Source of the DNA: Novosphingobium sp. PhB165
Lineage (GTDB): Bacteria > Pseudomonadota > Alphaproteobacteria > Sphingomonadales > Sphingomonadaceae
NCBI RefSeq assembly: GCF_004341845.1
Contig: NZ_SLVB01000002.1
Span: 372,001-436,000, forward strand
Reading direction: 5' to 3'
Length of the DNA: 64,000 bases
Shown: positions 36,550 to 46,105 of the stretch, one piece after another
Position numbering within the stretch: the first letter of the stretch is position 1
Layout: each line of letters opens with the position of its first letter
Made by a program: the position numbers and the translations under genes
Notes under the pieces: generated by a model
Database searches by the model: none
Seen by the model: only the letters and a program-made list of their open reading frames with translations
Told to the model about the DNA's origin: nothing

Positions 36550-36948
36550 CCCGGCCCCTTAGCGCCTCGCGAACGCCGAAACCAGAGTGGGCGTGGCTCC
36601 CGAACGGGGCGTTCGAATCCCTTTGGGTATTCCTTGCAAGCGGCGATTCGTCCGATTCGGATATAAATTGCGAGGAATTCCAACCACTCCATGTCGTGAA
36701 CATGGCCTGCAACATGACCGTCGCAATTCGTCGAAAGCGCTTGAATCCGGGATTCGAGGCGTCATCAACGCTCGAGAATCGTTCAGGAACTGCCGCAGAC
36801 CTGTGCCAAAATGGGTAGTAATCAATTAGCTAACATTTTGTATTTGCTAATCCGTCAGTCCATTTCTAAGCCGCATTCATACCTAGTTAGGGCGAGTGGA
36901 TGCGGGCAGCAGGGGGCTGAACGCGCTCGGAAATTAAGTGGGGCCTTA
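36550..36948. other. Promoter region of the pilus operon
   Basis: 399 bp without an accepted gene. The part at 36820-36860 is AT-rich and has repeated GCTAA (36829-36833 and 36846-36850), a plausible promoter or regulator site for the pilus genes. GTTCGAATCCC at 36620-36630 looks like a tRNA T-loop, but the flanking arm does not pair. Confidence 0.5.
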
Positions 36949-37542
36949 ATGCATTCCGTGTGGTCACGGCGGCGAGCGTCCGCCGCCTGCCGGACCGGCA
37001 GTGTGCTGGTCGCGGCACTTCTTTCTGCAACTTCTGCACATGCCCACAGCGACTCCGTCTCGATCGACGTGGTTGCCAGCATCAAGGAGCGCTGCGGCTT
37101 CGCCGCCGGCGGTCCGGTTAGCTACAATGCGCCGCGCGATCTTGAAAGCGCTGCCGATTTCTCGTTCGCGGTCGGTCTCGACTGCAACACGCCTTATGCG
37201 CTTGGCGTCACGTCGCAGCGCGGTGCTCTCACCAATCTGGATGCTTCCGATGACGGATCTGGCTTTGCCTTCAGCAAGTCCTATCGGGTGTCGATCTCTC
37301 TGGAGACGGACAAGGGCATGGTCCGCAGCGAGCGCTGCGGATCCGGCGATCTCATCGACGGAGGCCGGTGCTCTTTCGCCAGCCCCGTACCGGGGAACGG
37401 GCTCAAGTCGGGTCCCGGTATCAGCATCGGCCGCAACGCGGTCGTCAAGATCGATTGGCCTGCGCAGTCCACGGCTCAGCCGCGGCTTGCTGCCGGTCAC
37501 TACAAGGACACTCTAATTCTGGTGGTCGGGCCACGCGCATAA
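36949..37542 (+). CDS. SCPU-domain minor pilus subunit
   Basis: A 197-aa exported pilin of the spore-coat-U type used by archaic chaperone-usher pili. A signal peptide ends at SAHAHS. The mature part has typical pilin strands, with cysteine pairs (KERCGFA ... DCNTPY; SERCGSG ... GRCSFAS) and the C-terminal motif AGHYKDTLILVVGP, the donor-strand end. The ATG at 36949 starts the signal sequence; longer upstream frames do not look like protein. It is first in the operon, 150 nt before the major subunit. Confidence 0.85.
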   Translation: MHSVWSRRRASAACRTGSVLVAALLSATSAHAHSDSVSIDVVASIKERCGFAAGGPVSYNAPRDLESAADFSFAVGLDCNTPYALGVTSQRGALTNLDASDDGSGFAFSKSYRVSISLETDKGMVRSERCGSGDLIDGGRCSFASPVPGNGLKSGPGISIGRNAVVKIDWPAQSTAQPRLAAGHYKDTLILVVGPRA

Positions 37543-37692
37543 GGCAGCTCTCCATCTGAAGGACGGCGCGTGGGTCGGCGTGTCGTTCAGCCATCGGTTG
37601 CCCATGCGGGATCCGATGTAATTCGCAAGAACCGCACATGGGGTTCTACATCATCCGCGCCATTGTGCGCTATATTGCCTAAGGAATTGATT

Positions 37693-38307
37693 ATGAAGCG
37701 TTCGATTCTCACCGCCAGCGCAGCAGCGATCTTCCTCGTGGCCGGTGGCGCGCAGGCCGCCACCACCACCAGCATCGACATCAAGGCTGAAGTCGACAGC
37801 AAGTGCGGCATCTCGTCGCAGGCTTCGTCGATCACCATCGGTGACCTGACCGACGCCAACGCCAAGGTCCGTTCGACCGTGACCGACGAGATCGCCCAGA
37901 AGCTGACCGACGCCAACGTCGTTGCCTTCTGCAACAACGGCGGCAGCAACGTTAAGGTGTCGCGCGCTGTTCTCGCCCTTGACGGCGCGACCGGCAACGG
38001 CCTGGCACAGGGCGATTTCGCTCAGTACATCCGTTACAACCTCGACACCTCGATCAACGGCCTGGCCCTTGACTCGACCTCGACCGACGCCGGTTCGACC
38101 GTTGCCCAGCGCTTCGGCGGCCACGACAGCCTGAGCGCTGTCGAAACCCACGTGAAGTTCACGAAGGCCGTCAGCGACGGTACGGCTGTTGCTTCGTCGA
38201 ACGGTGCCAACCGCACCGCCACGAACTGGTCGTCGCTCACCGATCGTCGGATGGCTGCTGGCAACTACACGGGTTACGTCTCGATCGAGCTGACCCCGGC
38301 TGCCTGA
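37693..38307 (+). CDS. Major pilus subunit (SCPU type)
   Basis: A 204-aa exported pilin with a clean signal peptide (AAAIFLVAGGAQA|ATT). The mature chain is rich in Ala, Thr and Ser with one cysteine pair (SKCGI, AFCNN) and ends AAGNYTGYVSIELTPAA, the usual C-terminal strand. AAGGA lies 7 nt before the ATG. Codons are strongly biased to GCC/ACC/GTC/AAC as in highly expressed genes. A strong hairpin follows the stop. The position matches csuA/B of Csu-type pili. Confidence 0.88.
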   Translation: MKRSILTASAAAIFLVAGGAQAATTTSIDIKAEVDSKCGISSQASSITIGDLTDANAKVRSTVTDEIAQKLTDANVVAFCNNGGSNVKVSRAVLALDGATGNGLAQGDFAQYIRYNLDTSINGLALDSTSTDAGSTVAQRFGGHDSLSAVETHVKFTKAVSDGTAVASSNGANRTATNWSSLTDRRMAAGNYTGYVSIELTPAA

Positions 38308-38314
38308 TTTCTCT

Positions 38315-38338
38315 GGAGGCGGGCTTCGGCCCGCCTCC
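38315..38338 (+). terminator. Intercistronic hairpin after the major pilin gene
   Basis: GGAGGCGGGC (38315-38324) and GCCCGCCTCC (38329-38338) form a perfect 10-bp stem with a TTCG tetraloop, 8 nt after the pilin stop. No T-run follows, so it more likely stabilises the pilin mRNA or attenuates transcription than ends it fully. Confidence 0.8.
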
Positions 38339-38371
38339 AACCTTTCCGGACCGCGCCGTTTCAGGATGAAG

Positions 38372-39145
38372 ATGATGAATTCGCGTTTTGCGCGACACGC
38401 CGCGCACGCGCTGGTGTCGCTGACAGCATTGCTGGCTACTGCTACCCCGGCTTTGGCGCTCAACGTGCAGCCTGTCGTCGTCGACCTGCAAACCACGGGG
38501 CGCCGGGCCTCGGCCATCGTCACGTTGCAGAACACCTTCCCGGACACGGTTCCCGTGGAAGTGACGGTCCATCCCGTCAACGTGGTGAACGGCGAACTTC
38601 AGGAAGACGAGAACGCAGAGGGTGACGATCTGCTGGTCTTCCCCAGCCAGGCCACTCTGGCGGCCAACCAGTCGCAGGCATTCCGGGTCCAATGGATCGG
38701 TCAGCCCGCCGCCGGTGAGAGCAAGCACTTCTACGTCACCATCGCACAGCTGCCGGTTACCATGCCGGACGGCCAGAACACCATTCAGGTTCTTCATCGC
38801 TTCAAGGTTCTCGTCAGCGTCGGTTCGGCTTCCGAGACGCCTTCGCTGAAGATCGTCGAAGCGACCATCGGCAAGGACGCTCAGGGCAAGCCGCAGCCCG
38901 TCGTGAAAGTCACCAACGACGGCGGCACGTACGGCTACCTGGCCAGCAACCGCATGACCGTGGTGGAACGCCGCGGCGACGGTACCGAAGCCTATCGCAA
39001 AACATTCGAGCCGGAAGAAATCCGCGAAAGCATGGGACTCGGCCTCGTGCCGTCCAAAGCGAGCCGGATCCTTCCGATGAACGTCGAACTACCGGACTCC
39101 TCCGGTACCCTGTCAGTCGAGCTGAATTCGGCCGGAAGAAAATGA
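38372..39145 (+). CDS. Periplasmic pilus chaperone (PapD-like)
   Basis: A chaperone that donates a strand to pilin subunits and carries them to the usher. A signal peptide ends at PALALN. The immunoglobulin-like domain 1 has LNVQPVVVDLQTTGRRASAI, VTLQNTF and FRVQWIGQP; domain 2 carries the rest. Starts at 38366, 38372 and 38375 are possible; AGGA overlaps the first, so a later one is favoured. It lies between pilin and usher, as in csuC. Confidence 0.9.
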   Translation: MMNSRFARHAAHALVSLTALLATATPALALNVQPVVVDLQTTGRRASAIVTLQNTFPDTVPVEVTVHPVNVVNGELQEDENAEGDDLLVFPSQATLAANQSQAFRVQWIGQPAAGESKHFYVTIAQLPVTMPDGQNTIQVLHRFKVLVSVGSASETPSLKIVEATIGKDAQGKPQPVVKVTNDGGTYGYLASNRMTVVERRGDGTEAYRKTFEPEEIRESMGLGLVPSKASRILPMNVELPDSSGTLSVELNSAGRK

Positions 39146-39149
39146 CGCC

Positions 39150-41681
39150 GTGCCAAACCGCTATCCCTTCTATCTGCTAGGCTTGGCGGGGCTGGTTCCG
39201 TTCAGTTCACTGGCGGCGAGCGTGCCTGAAGGTACGACTGCGCTGCCGGGTCTGATGAGCGGAACCGCCATGAGCAGCGCCACCCCCAGCGTGGTGGCCG
39301 CTGCCCCCGATGCCGGGCTCGCTGGGCACAGCGCGGCCAAGCGCCTGAACCCGACCGGGCGGGATATTCCGATGGGCGGCCCGCTTTCGGACAACGGGTT
39401 CGTGCTGGGCGAAGTTTCCTACACCCTGAAGGCCGACGACAGCATCCTGGTCGATGTGCAGGACCTGCTGCCGCTGCTGCGGAATGTGCTTTCCGCCGAT
39501 GTCTGGCAGCGCCTTGCCGATGGCGTCAGCACGCAGCCTACGGTTTCGATTGCCGATTTGCCGAAGTATGGCGTTTCGCTGGCCTACGATCCCAGCACGC
39601 TGGGCCTGCTGATGACGGTGGACCCCAAGGTTCGTCAACGCCAGTCGCTCCGTGTCATGAGCGGATACGAGCCTGTTGCCGGCCCTATCCAACCCGCCGA
39701 AGCCGTTTCGGCCTATGTCACGGCCTTCGTCAACAGCGATTACGTTTACACGGGCCCGCAAACCGGTTTCATCACCCCGAACGTCCTGCTGGACAGTGCC
39801 GTGCGGGTGGGCGGTGTCGTGCTTGAAAACGAGGCGAGCGTGCAGGACGTGTTCCGCCGCGAAGGCACCCGGCTGGTTTACGACGACCAGCGGCACACGG
39901 CGCGCTACACCGTGGGCGACCTTGAACCGGTCTCCCGCGGGTTTTCGGGCACGAGCCCGATGGCGGGCGTGTCGCTCTCGCGCGTCTATGCCGATCTGGA
40001 CCCGCAGCGGAACGTGCAGCCGCAGGGCCAGAGGTCGTTCACGCTGACGCGCGCCTCCACGGTCGAAACGATCGTGAACGGCCAGTCGGTGCAGGTCACG
40101 CGCCTCAATCCCGGCACCTACGACATCAGCGACTTCCCGTTCGCCCAAGGCTCGAACGACGTAAAGCTGCTCATCAGGGACGACTCCGGCCGCGAGAACG
40201 TGATCTCGTTCTCGATCAATTTTGACCGCACGCTGCTGGCCGCTGGATTGAGCGAGTTCGGGATCTACGGCGGCGTAAAGACGCCGTTCGATACCAATGG
40301 CCGGACGTATAGCGACGAACCCGTCGCATCGGGCTTCTATCGCCATGGTCTGACCGAGGAGCTGACGGTCGGCGCCAACTTCCAGGCCCAGCGCCGGGGC
40401 GCCGTGGCCGGCGCCGAAGTGGTCTGGGCCTCCCCCGTTGGCACGCTGGCGCTGAACCTTGCCGGTTCGCACAACACCTGGGTCGGCAGCGGCTATGCCG
40501 TCAATATCGGCTACGAACTGTCCTTCGTGGGGACGGAAAACAATGGCCGTTCGCTGACCGCCTCCATTCAGGCGACCAGCAAGGACTTCGCGCTGCCCGA
40601 TACGCTCGCGGCCAGCAATCCCTACTTGCTCGATATCGGCGCGACCTATTCGCAGTCTCTTGGCGCCGACCATTATTTCAGCCTCGACGGTTTCTATTCG
40701 GTCGGACGCGGATCGCGGCAAGACCAGTCCACTTTCCGCGCCACGTATGGCTGGCGGCCCAACCAGCGGCTGCTGCTGACAGCCGAAGCGAGCTACGAGA
40801 AGAGCGAGCGCGCTTCGGGTCCGGGTGCCCGAGTGTCGCTGATCTATCGCTTCGACCAGAATTCAAGCGTCACGAGCGACTTCGACACCCAGAACGATCG
40901 TGCCCGCCTGAGCTATCAGCGTTCCAGCGGCACCGGTGTCGGGTCCTACAATGCGTCGGCGAATATCGATCGGGTCGACGACTCGGTCGGTCTCAACGCC
41001 ACGGTGAACTACATGACGAACCGGGCCGAACTGGGCGCGGCGCATTACACGTCCTTCGACAATAACGGGACCATCACCGATCAGCGCACCTCGCTGCGGG
41101 CAGCATTCTCGCTGGCCTATGCGGGCGGTTCCGTTGCCCTTTCCCGGCCGATCTACGACAGCTTCGCGATCGTCAAGACGCACGACTCGCTCAAGGGCGC
41201 GCCGGTCTACATCGATCCGCGCGGTGATGATTATGTCGCCAAGTCGGGGCTCTTCGGCGGCGCGGTCGTACCGCAGCTTTCCGCCTATTCGCCGCGCCTC
41301 ATCACTTACGACGTTCCCGGCGCACCGGCGGGGTACGATGTCGGAACCGGCATCATCCAGGTCCGCCCGCCTTATCGGTCGGGCCATCTGATCGAAATCG
41401 GTTCGGACTATTTCGTCACGTACGCCGGTCAACTCCTGAAGCCGGACGGTACGCCGCTGGCACTGGTCGGCGGGCATGCGATCGAAGTCTCAAAGCCGGA
41501 TCGCAAGCCTGTCGACATGTTCACCAACCGAACCGGCCGTTTCGCGGTACAAGGACTGCGCGCAGGTAAGTGGCGGATCGAAATGCCGACGGACGAGGGA
41601 ACTCTCGTCTATGAGATCGATGTGACGACAAGCGACGCATTGCAGCGCGGGGCTGCCTTGAAGCCGGAGAGAACCCAATGA
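39150..41681 (+). CDS. Outer-membrane usher of an archaic chaperone-usher pilus
   Basis: An 843-aa usher that assembles and anchors the pilus. After a signal peptide comes an N-terminal periplasmic domain (GEVSYTLKADDSILVDVQDL). The beta-barrel (from about 240) holds the plug domain (VETIVNGQSVQVTRLNPGTY) and continues to about 700. C-terminal domains include VDMFTNRTGRFAVQGLRAGKW. The sequence fits archaic (sigma-clade, CsuD-like) ushers. The GTG at 39150 is 5 nt after the chaperone stop. The stop overlaps the tip gene as ATGA. Confidence 0.92.
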   Translation: MPNRYPFYLLGLAGLVPFSSLAASVPEGTTALPGLMSGTAMSSATPSVVAAAPDAGLAGHSAAKRLNPTGRDIPMGGPLSDNGFVLGEVSYTLKADDSILVDVQDLLPLLRNVLSADVWQRLADGVSTQPTVSIADLPKYGVSLAYDPSTLGLLMTVDPKVRQRQSLRVMSGYEPVAGPIQPAEAVSAYVTAFVNSDYVYTGPQTGFITPNVLLDSAVRVGGVVLENEASVQDVFRREGTRLVYDDQRHTARYTVGDLEPVSRGFSGTSPMAGVSLSRVYADLDPQRNVQPQGQRSFTLTRASTVETIVNGQSVQVTRLNPGTYDISDFPFAQGSNDVKLLIRDDSGRENVISFSINFDRTLLAAGLSEFGIYGGVKTPFDTNGRTYSDEPVASGFYRHGLTEELTVGANFQAQRRGAVAGAEVVWASPVGTLALNLAGSHNTWVGSGYAVNIGYELSFVGTENNGRSLTASIQATSKDFALPDTLAASNPYLLDIGATYSQSLGADHYFSLDGFYSVGRGSRQDQSTFRATYGWRPNQRLLLTAEASYEKSERASGPGARVSLIYRFDQNSSVTSDFDTQNDRARLSYQRSSGTGVGSYNASANIDRVDDSVGLNATVNYMTNRAELGAAHYTSFDNNGTITDQRTSLRAAFSLAYAGGSVALSRPIYDSFAIVKTHDSLKGAPVYIDPRGDDYVAKSGLFGGAVVPQLSAYSPRLITYDVPGAPAGYDVGTGIIQVRPPYRSGHLIEIGSDYFVTYAGQLLKPDGTPLALVGGHAIEVSKPDRKPVDMFTNRTGRFAVQGLRAGKWRIEMPTDEGTLVYEIDVTTSDALQRGAALKPERTQ

Positions 41682-42640
41682 AGATTGCCACCGCTCTCCT
41701 GCCACTGTTAAGTTTGCTCGCCGTTGCATTCCCGCAATTGGCCCAGGCAAATTGCGTGGACTTTCGCGCTTCTGCCAGCGAACTCAGCGTGGACTACGAT
41801 CCCTTCAATCCGGCCGGGATCGAGCGGATCTTCACCATTCACGTCCGCCGCCTCGATCCGCGCGTGACGGCGGTGCGACTGGTTTTGGCGAACCCCGGCG
41901 CGGTCAATCGCGGGTCGGCGCTCGGGCGCAACAATTCGGTCCGCTACGATATCCGCTGGGTTCAGGACGCCGGGCGAATGATCCTCGTGTCCGGTGCGGA
42001 ACAGCCGAATGCGACCAATGGTGCGCTGATCGAATTTTCCGCCAACGCCACGGGCGACAACGTGAACCAGAACTTCCGGCTGCAGATTCCGGCGGGGCAG
42101 GGGATCGTTGCCGGGAATTACTATCAGCCGCTTGAGCTTCGCTTCGTCTGCCTTGCCGGTCGGGATGAGATCGATCGCGGCACGCAACTGGGCAGCCAGG
42201 TGGCCGTCGATGTGACAGTGCCCGAGCGCATCGCGACTTTCGTCGGGTCGGCGGGGTCGCAAAGAGGGCGTATCGATTTCGGTGATATCGATGGGTCCAG
42301 CGGCAATCCCGTTCGCGGCCTGACCGTCACTGCACAGTCCACCGTGCCTTACGAAATCCGTGTCGCGCAGGATCGCGGCGTGATGAAGCGTTTCGATGGA
42401 GACGACGCCGCGCTTCCCTATGCGTTGAAACTGTCAGGCTTCCCGGTATCGAACCAGTCGACCGTGACGTGCAGCCAGACACCAGCGCCCAGCGGCCGCA
42501 ACCACAACGTGCAGGTGGAACTCCAGAGCCGGGATATCCAACGCATGCCTGCGGGCAAGTATAGCGATATCGTCACGCTGACGTTCTCGCCGCGCCTTGG
42601 GTTGTCGGGCGGCGACGGGTGCTCGGCCGGGAAACCGTAA
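41678..42640 (+). CDS. Two-domain pilus tip subunit (CsuE-like)
   Basis: A 320-aa exported protein. A signal peptide ends at AQANCV. Residues 25-180 form the N-terminal, possibly adhesive domain, and the C-terminal half is an SCPU pilin domain (RIDFGDIDGSSGNPVRGLTV ... AGKYSDIVTLTFSP). This two-domain plan is that of Csu tip adhesins. Translation is coupled to the usher by a 4-bp overlap. The C-terminal SCPU part has the donor-strand end before a short tail. Confidence 0.87.
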   Translation: MKIATALLPLLSLLAVAFPQLAQANCVDFRASASELSVDYDPFNPAGIERIFTIHVRRLDPRVTAVRLVLANPGAVNRGSALGRNNSVRYDIRWVQDAGRMILVSGAEQPNATNGALIEFSANATGDNVNQNFRLQIPAGQGIVAGNYYQPLELRFVCLAGRDEIDRGTQLGSQVAVDVTVPERIATFVGSAGSQRGRIDFGDIDGSSGNPVRGLTVTAQSTVPYEIRVAQDRGVMKRFDGDDAALPYALKLSGFPVSNQSTVTCSQTPAPSGRNHNVQVELQSRDIQRMPAGKYSDIVTLTFSPRLGLSGGDGCSAGKP

Positions 42641-42685
42641 GCACCGGAGGGCAGGTCGGCCCTGCTTTCCAGCGGGGCTACCAGC

Positions 42686-43120
42686 TTAGAAAATGGTGCC
42701 CTTCGCCTCGGCATTGAGGCTGAAGTTCGTCGCGCTTTCAGGGGCCTGCGAAAGGACCAAACGCAGCGGCTCGGTCCTGTAGGCGGGCGCGCGATTGTCG
42801 ACGATCACCGTCTGGGTATCGTTCGGAGAGATCGCAATGCGCTGGCTGCCGACCTCTACCCATGAATTCACCAGACCGGCCGGATGATTCAGGGTCACCG
42901 TGTAGCCGGCGAGGTTGTTGCAAAGCTCGTTCATGACGCCAAGGTCATTGGTGCCGGCCTGAATGGGACGGGCGGACGAACCGGCAATGCTGACCTGGCA
43001 AACGGTCGGCACCCTACCGGACACCGAGATCGACGTGCCGTCATAGGCACTGGCTGACGTCGCCGTAAAGGCCAGCAGCGCCATGGCCAGCGCTCCGCAT
43101 TTGTTTCCCATACTTGGCAT
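42686..43120 (-). CDS. Additional SCPU-like pilus subunit, convergent to the operon
   Basis: A 144-aa exported protein. A signal peptide (MALLAFTATSASA) is followed by a pilin-like fold with TVCQVS and NELCNN cysteines and a final FSLNAEAKGTIF strand. AGGAGG lies 6 nt before the ATG, which fixes the start; an upstream in-frame ATG adds 11 residues. It is transcribed against the pilus operon and ends 45 bp from the tip gene. It may be an alternative or regulatory subunit, or a pilin from another set. Confidence 0.72.
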   Translation of the reverse strand: MPSMGNKCGALAMALLAFTATSASAYDGTSISVSGRVPTVCQVSIAGSSARPIQAGTNDLGVMNELCNNLAGYTVTLNHPAGLVNSWVEVGSQRIAISPNDTQTVIVDNRAPAYRTEPLRLVLSQAPESATNFSLNAEAKGTIF

Positions 43121-43360
43121 GTCTAGCCTCCTGCTGCGGGGAGCATTGTGCATTCGGGCTGAAACTGCGGTTTAGATACGTGGTTAACGTGTATTAACTA
43201 ACGGCTTACCTGCTGAAAGTGGTCGATTTTGACCAACCCTCCATGAAAACGGTGTCGTTTCACATGTGGGGATCACACAGTCTTCAGACGTAACGTGACA
43301 GCCTCTAATGACCTTATAGAACTATACCCGCGTAATCTTGGCGCCAGAAGTCAGTATTTA

Positions 43361-43380
43361 CCGCGAGGGGGCTTTCGCGG
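43361..43380 (-). terminator. Hairpin after the EmrB-type gene
   Basis: CCGCGA (43361-43366) pairs with TCGCGG (43375-43380), 24 nt past the permease stop on the minus strand. The stem is short, and only TAAAT follows rather than a T-run, so it is a weak candidate. Confidence 0.4.
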
Positions 43381-43404
43381 AATAACTCCATCGGACGGAC
43401 TGTC

Positions 43405-44970
43405 TCAGCGCGATCGCTTGAGGCAAAGGCTCCCCAAAGCGCAGGCGCCCATGGCCAGGCCGGCAATCAGGAAGGCGTCGCTATAGGCCAGCAGCAGGGC
43501 CTGGCGGTGCACCGTCGCATCCAGCAGCGCGAGCGCTTGTTGCCGGAGCGGACCGGTCGCCGGGCCGTGAAGGGCGGTGTGGCGTTCCACTTGTCCGTGC
43601 CCAAGCAAGCGCACCATGTCCACCATGCGATCACGGTAGGCCTGCGAAAACGGCGTGATCGCCTCTCCGATCCGGCTTGCGTGGAGCTTCTCGCGGTCGA
43701 CGACGATCTGTCCGGCAATGGCGATGCCGATGGCGCCGCCCACATTGCGCAGCGTCGAAAACAGGCCCGATGCGGATCCGAGTTCGGACTTTTCCAGACC
43801 GTCCACCGCCATGACGCCAAGCGCGACGACGATGAACGATTGCCCGATCCCGCGCACCACCAGCGACGGCACGATCACATTGCTGGCTGCATCGCCATCG
43901 AGGTGGATGTTCATCAGGCACCCCGCCGCCATCACCGCGAACCCCAGCATGACGACTACCCGCACGCCGAACCATTTCATCAGGCGCGGCGATGCGAAGG
44001 ACATGGCAAACTGGACCAATCCGTAGGGGATCATGGTCAGGCCGATCTGAAGTGCGTTGTAGCCATGGGCTTCCGCGAAATAGTTCGGCACCAGAAATAC
44101 CACGCCGAATACGGCGGCTCCGAACGTGAACTGCATGAGACTGGCAAGGCCGAAGTTCCGGCGACCCAGCAGGCGCAAATCGATGAACGGGTCTTTCCGG
44201 CGCAGTTCGATCACCACGAAGGCGGTGAGGCAGATCGCAGCGCACAGCGCCGAATTGACAATGAAGGATGACGTGAACCAGTCCTTCCTGCCGCCTTCCT
44301 CCAACATGATCTGCAAGGACGAGAGGCCGATGGCCATCGTCGCGATTCCGGCCCAGTCGCCGCTGCGAAGCTTGCTCAGCGCCATGGGCGTGCGCGGTGT
44401 CGCCCAACCGATTGCGGCGAGCAGCAGCAAGCCCGGCGGCACTTGCAGAGAGAAGATCCAACGCCAGTCGTAGGCCTCGGTCAGCCATCCGCCCAGCGAG
44501 GGCCCGGCGGCCTGCGCCACGTTATTGGCGACGGCGAACAGCGCCATCCCGAACGGGTGTTTGGAAGGCGGCAGTTCGGTAACGATGATCTGGAACGACA
44601 GCGGAATTAGCACGCCGCCGAAAGCACCCTGAAGCGCCCGCGCGGCAATCATCACGCCGATATTGGGCGCCAGCGAGCAGACGATGGAAAACAACACGAA
44701 ACCGGCTGTTCCCACCATCAGTACCCGCCGCATCGAGAAGACCGAAACCAGCCAGCCGGTCAGCGGGATGACAATGATTTCCGCGACCAGATAGGCGGTC
44801 GTGATCCACGCCCCTTCCTCGAACGAAGCACCCAGAGAACCGCGCACGTCGGGCAGCGAAGCATTGGTGACGTGGACGTTCATGCCTGCCATGAAGCAGC
44901 CGACCACACCGCCGAGCACCGCGACCCACGCCCGCGTGGAGACCGTTTCCCCTCCGCCACCGCCGCTCAT
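43405..44970 (-). CDS. DHA2-family MFS drug exporter (EmrB-like)
   Basis: A 521-aa inner-membrane permease with 14 predicted helices. The DHA2 motifs are seen: NVHVTNASLPDVRGSLG in helix 1 and GRALQGAF-like ARALQGAFGGVLIPLSFQ with RWIFSLQVPPGLL. It pumps drugs through the adaptor and outer-membrane factor encoded upstream in the same operon. The ATG overlaps the adaptor stop as ATGA. Confidence 0.94.
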   Translation of the reverse strand: MSGGGGGETVSTRAWVAVLGGVVGCFMAGMNVHVTNASLPDVRGSLGASFEEGAWITTAYLVAEIIVIPLTGWLVSVFSMRRVLMVGTAGFVLFSIVCSLAPNIGVMIAARALQGAFGGVLIPLSFQIIVTELPPSKHPFGMALFAVANNVAQAAGPSLGGWLTEAYDWRWIFSLQVPPGLLLLAAIGWATPRTPMALSKLRSGDWAGIATMAIGLSSLQIMLEEGGRKDWFTSSFIVNSALCAAICLTAFVVIELRRKDPFIDLRLLGRRNFGLASLMQFTFGAAVFGVVFLVPNYFAEAHGYNALQIGLTMIPYGLVQFAMSFASPRLMKWFGVRVVVMLGFAVMAAGCLMNIHLDGDAASNVIVPSLVVRGIGQSFIVVALGVMAVDGLEKSELGSASGLFSTLRNVGGAIGIAIAGQIVVDREKLHASRIGEAITPFSQAYRDRMVDMVRLLGHGQVERHTALHGPATGPLRQQALALLDATVHRQALLLAYSDAFLIAGLAMGACALGSLCLKRSR

Positions 44971-46091
44971 CGTCCGCTCTCCCGGGTGTCTATTTGCGTT
45001 ACCACCGACATGCCGGGGTGAAGGCCCCTGGCGCGACGCTGTCCGGGATCGAGACGGATGCGCACGGGCATGCGCTGGACGATCTTGGTGAAATTGCCGG
45101 TGGCATTGTCGGGCGGCAGCAGAGCGAACTCTGCGCCGGATGCGGGCGCAATGCTGTCCACATGGCCGGTGAGCGTCACACCGCCAAAAGCGTCGACCGC
45201 GATCCGTGCCGGTTGGCCGGGGCGCACGCGATCGACTTGCGTCTCCTTGTAGTTGGCGACCACGTACACCGCGTCCGGCACCACGGCCATGACCGGCGTG
45301 CCCGGCACAACGTATTCGCCCACGCGGAGCGTGCGTTGACCGATAGTGCCGGAAACCGGTGCGCGGATCACGGTGCGGGCGAGTTGCAGAACGGCCAGAT
45401 CCAGTGCCGCATGGGCCTGACGGAGAGCCGCTCTTGCCTTGTCCAGATCGGCTTGCGCGGCTTGTTGCTGCGTGGCGAGCACGGGCAGTCGTTTGCGCTC
45501 GGCGGCGGCCGATGCGTTGGCGGCTGCAAGCTGAGACTGTGTCCGACGGGCATCGGCCTCGGCACCTTCAAGCGCCTGGGCGCTGGCCACGGCCTGCCGG
45601 GTGAGCAGGCGTTGGCGCTGGAACTCCAGTTCGCTGCGATGCGCATCGGCGGCGCTGGCCGTGGCTGCCGCAACGCTGTGGGCGATCACGCTGTCCTGCT
45701 GGCTTATCTGTGCGCCCAGATTGGCGATACGGGCTTGCTGCGCAGCGATGTCCGCTTCGGCTGCCGCCACGGCACCTGCGGCCGCTTCGCGCCGTGCCCG
45801 GTAATCGCGGTCGTCGATCTGCGCGAGCACTTGTCCGGCCGTCACACGCTGGTTGTCCGCTACCGCCAATTCGACCACGCGCCCTGTTACCAGCGGCGCC
45901 ACTGTCACCACGTCGGCGCGGGCATAGGCGTTGTCGGTATCGACCATGAAGCGTTCGAACGACCACCAGTGCAGCCCCCAGACCGCTCCGCCGACGAGCA
46001 CCAAGGCCGCAGCCGAAAGCGCGAGATTTCTGCGGGATGGACGAAGGCTGCGGGCTGGGGAAGCGGCATCGGTCATTGTCTCATTACTCAT
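44967..46091 (-). CDS. HlyD/EmrA-like membrane-fusion protein
   Basis: A 374-aa adaptor with one N-terminal membrane helix (LALSAAALVLVGGAVWGLHWW). The split lipoyl motif is ADVVTVAPLVTGRVVELAVAD and ARTVIRAPVSGTIGQRTL around a long coiled-coil hairpin, with a C-terminal beta-barrel (VRPGQPARIAVDAFGG). It connects the EmrB-like pump to the outer-membrane factor. An ATG at 46079 is a second possible start. It begins 14 nt after the OMF stop. Confidence 0.93.
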   Translation of the reverse strand: MSNETMTDAASPARSLRPSRRNLALSAAALVLVGGAVWGLHWWSFERFMVDTDNAYARADVVTVAPLVTGRVVELAVADNQRVTAGQVLAQIDDRDYRARREAAAGAVAAAEADIAAQQARIANLGAQISQQDSVIAHSVAAATASAADAHRSELEFQRQRLLTRQAVASAQALEGAEADARRTQSQLAAANASAAAERKRLPVLATQQQAAQADLDKARAALRQAHAALDLAVLQLARTVIRAPVSGTIGQRTLRVGEYVVPGTPVMAVVPDAVYVVANYKETQVDRVRPGQPARIAVDAFGGVTLTGHVDSIAPASGAEFALLPPDNATGNFTKIVQRMPVRIRLDPGQRRARGLHPGMSVVTQIDTRESGR

Positions 46092-46105
46092 CTGGTTATG
46101 GTCGA

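Noticed and set aside
36596..36640. tRNA-like T-loop GTTCGAATCCC
   Set aside because: The five-base stem around it does not pair (a C-C mismatch and weak pairs), and no acceptor or anticodon arm can be drawn. Could be a remnant or chance.
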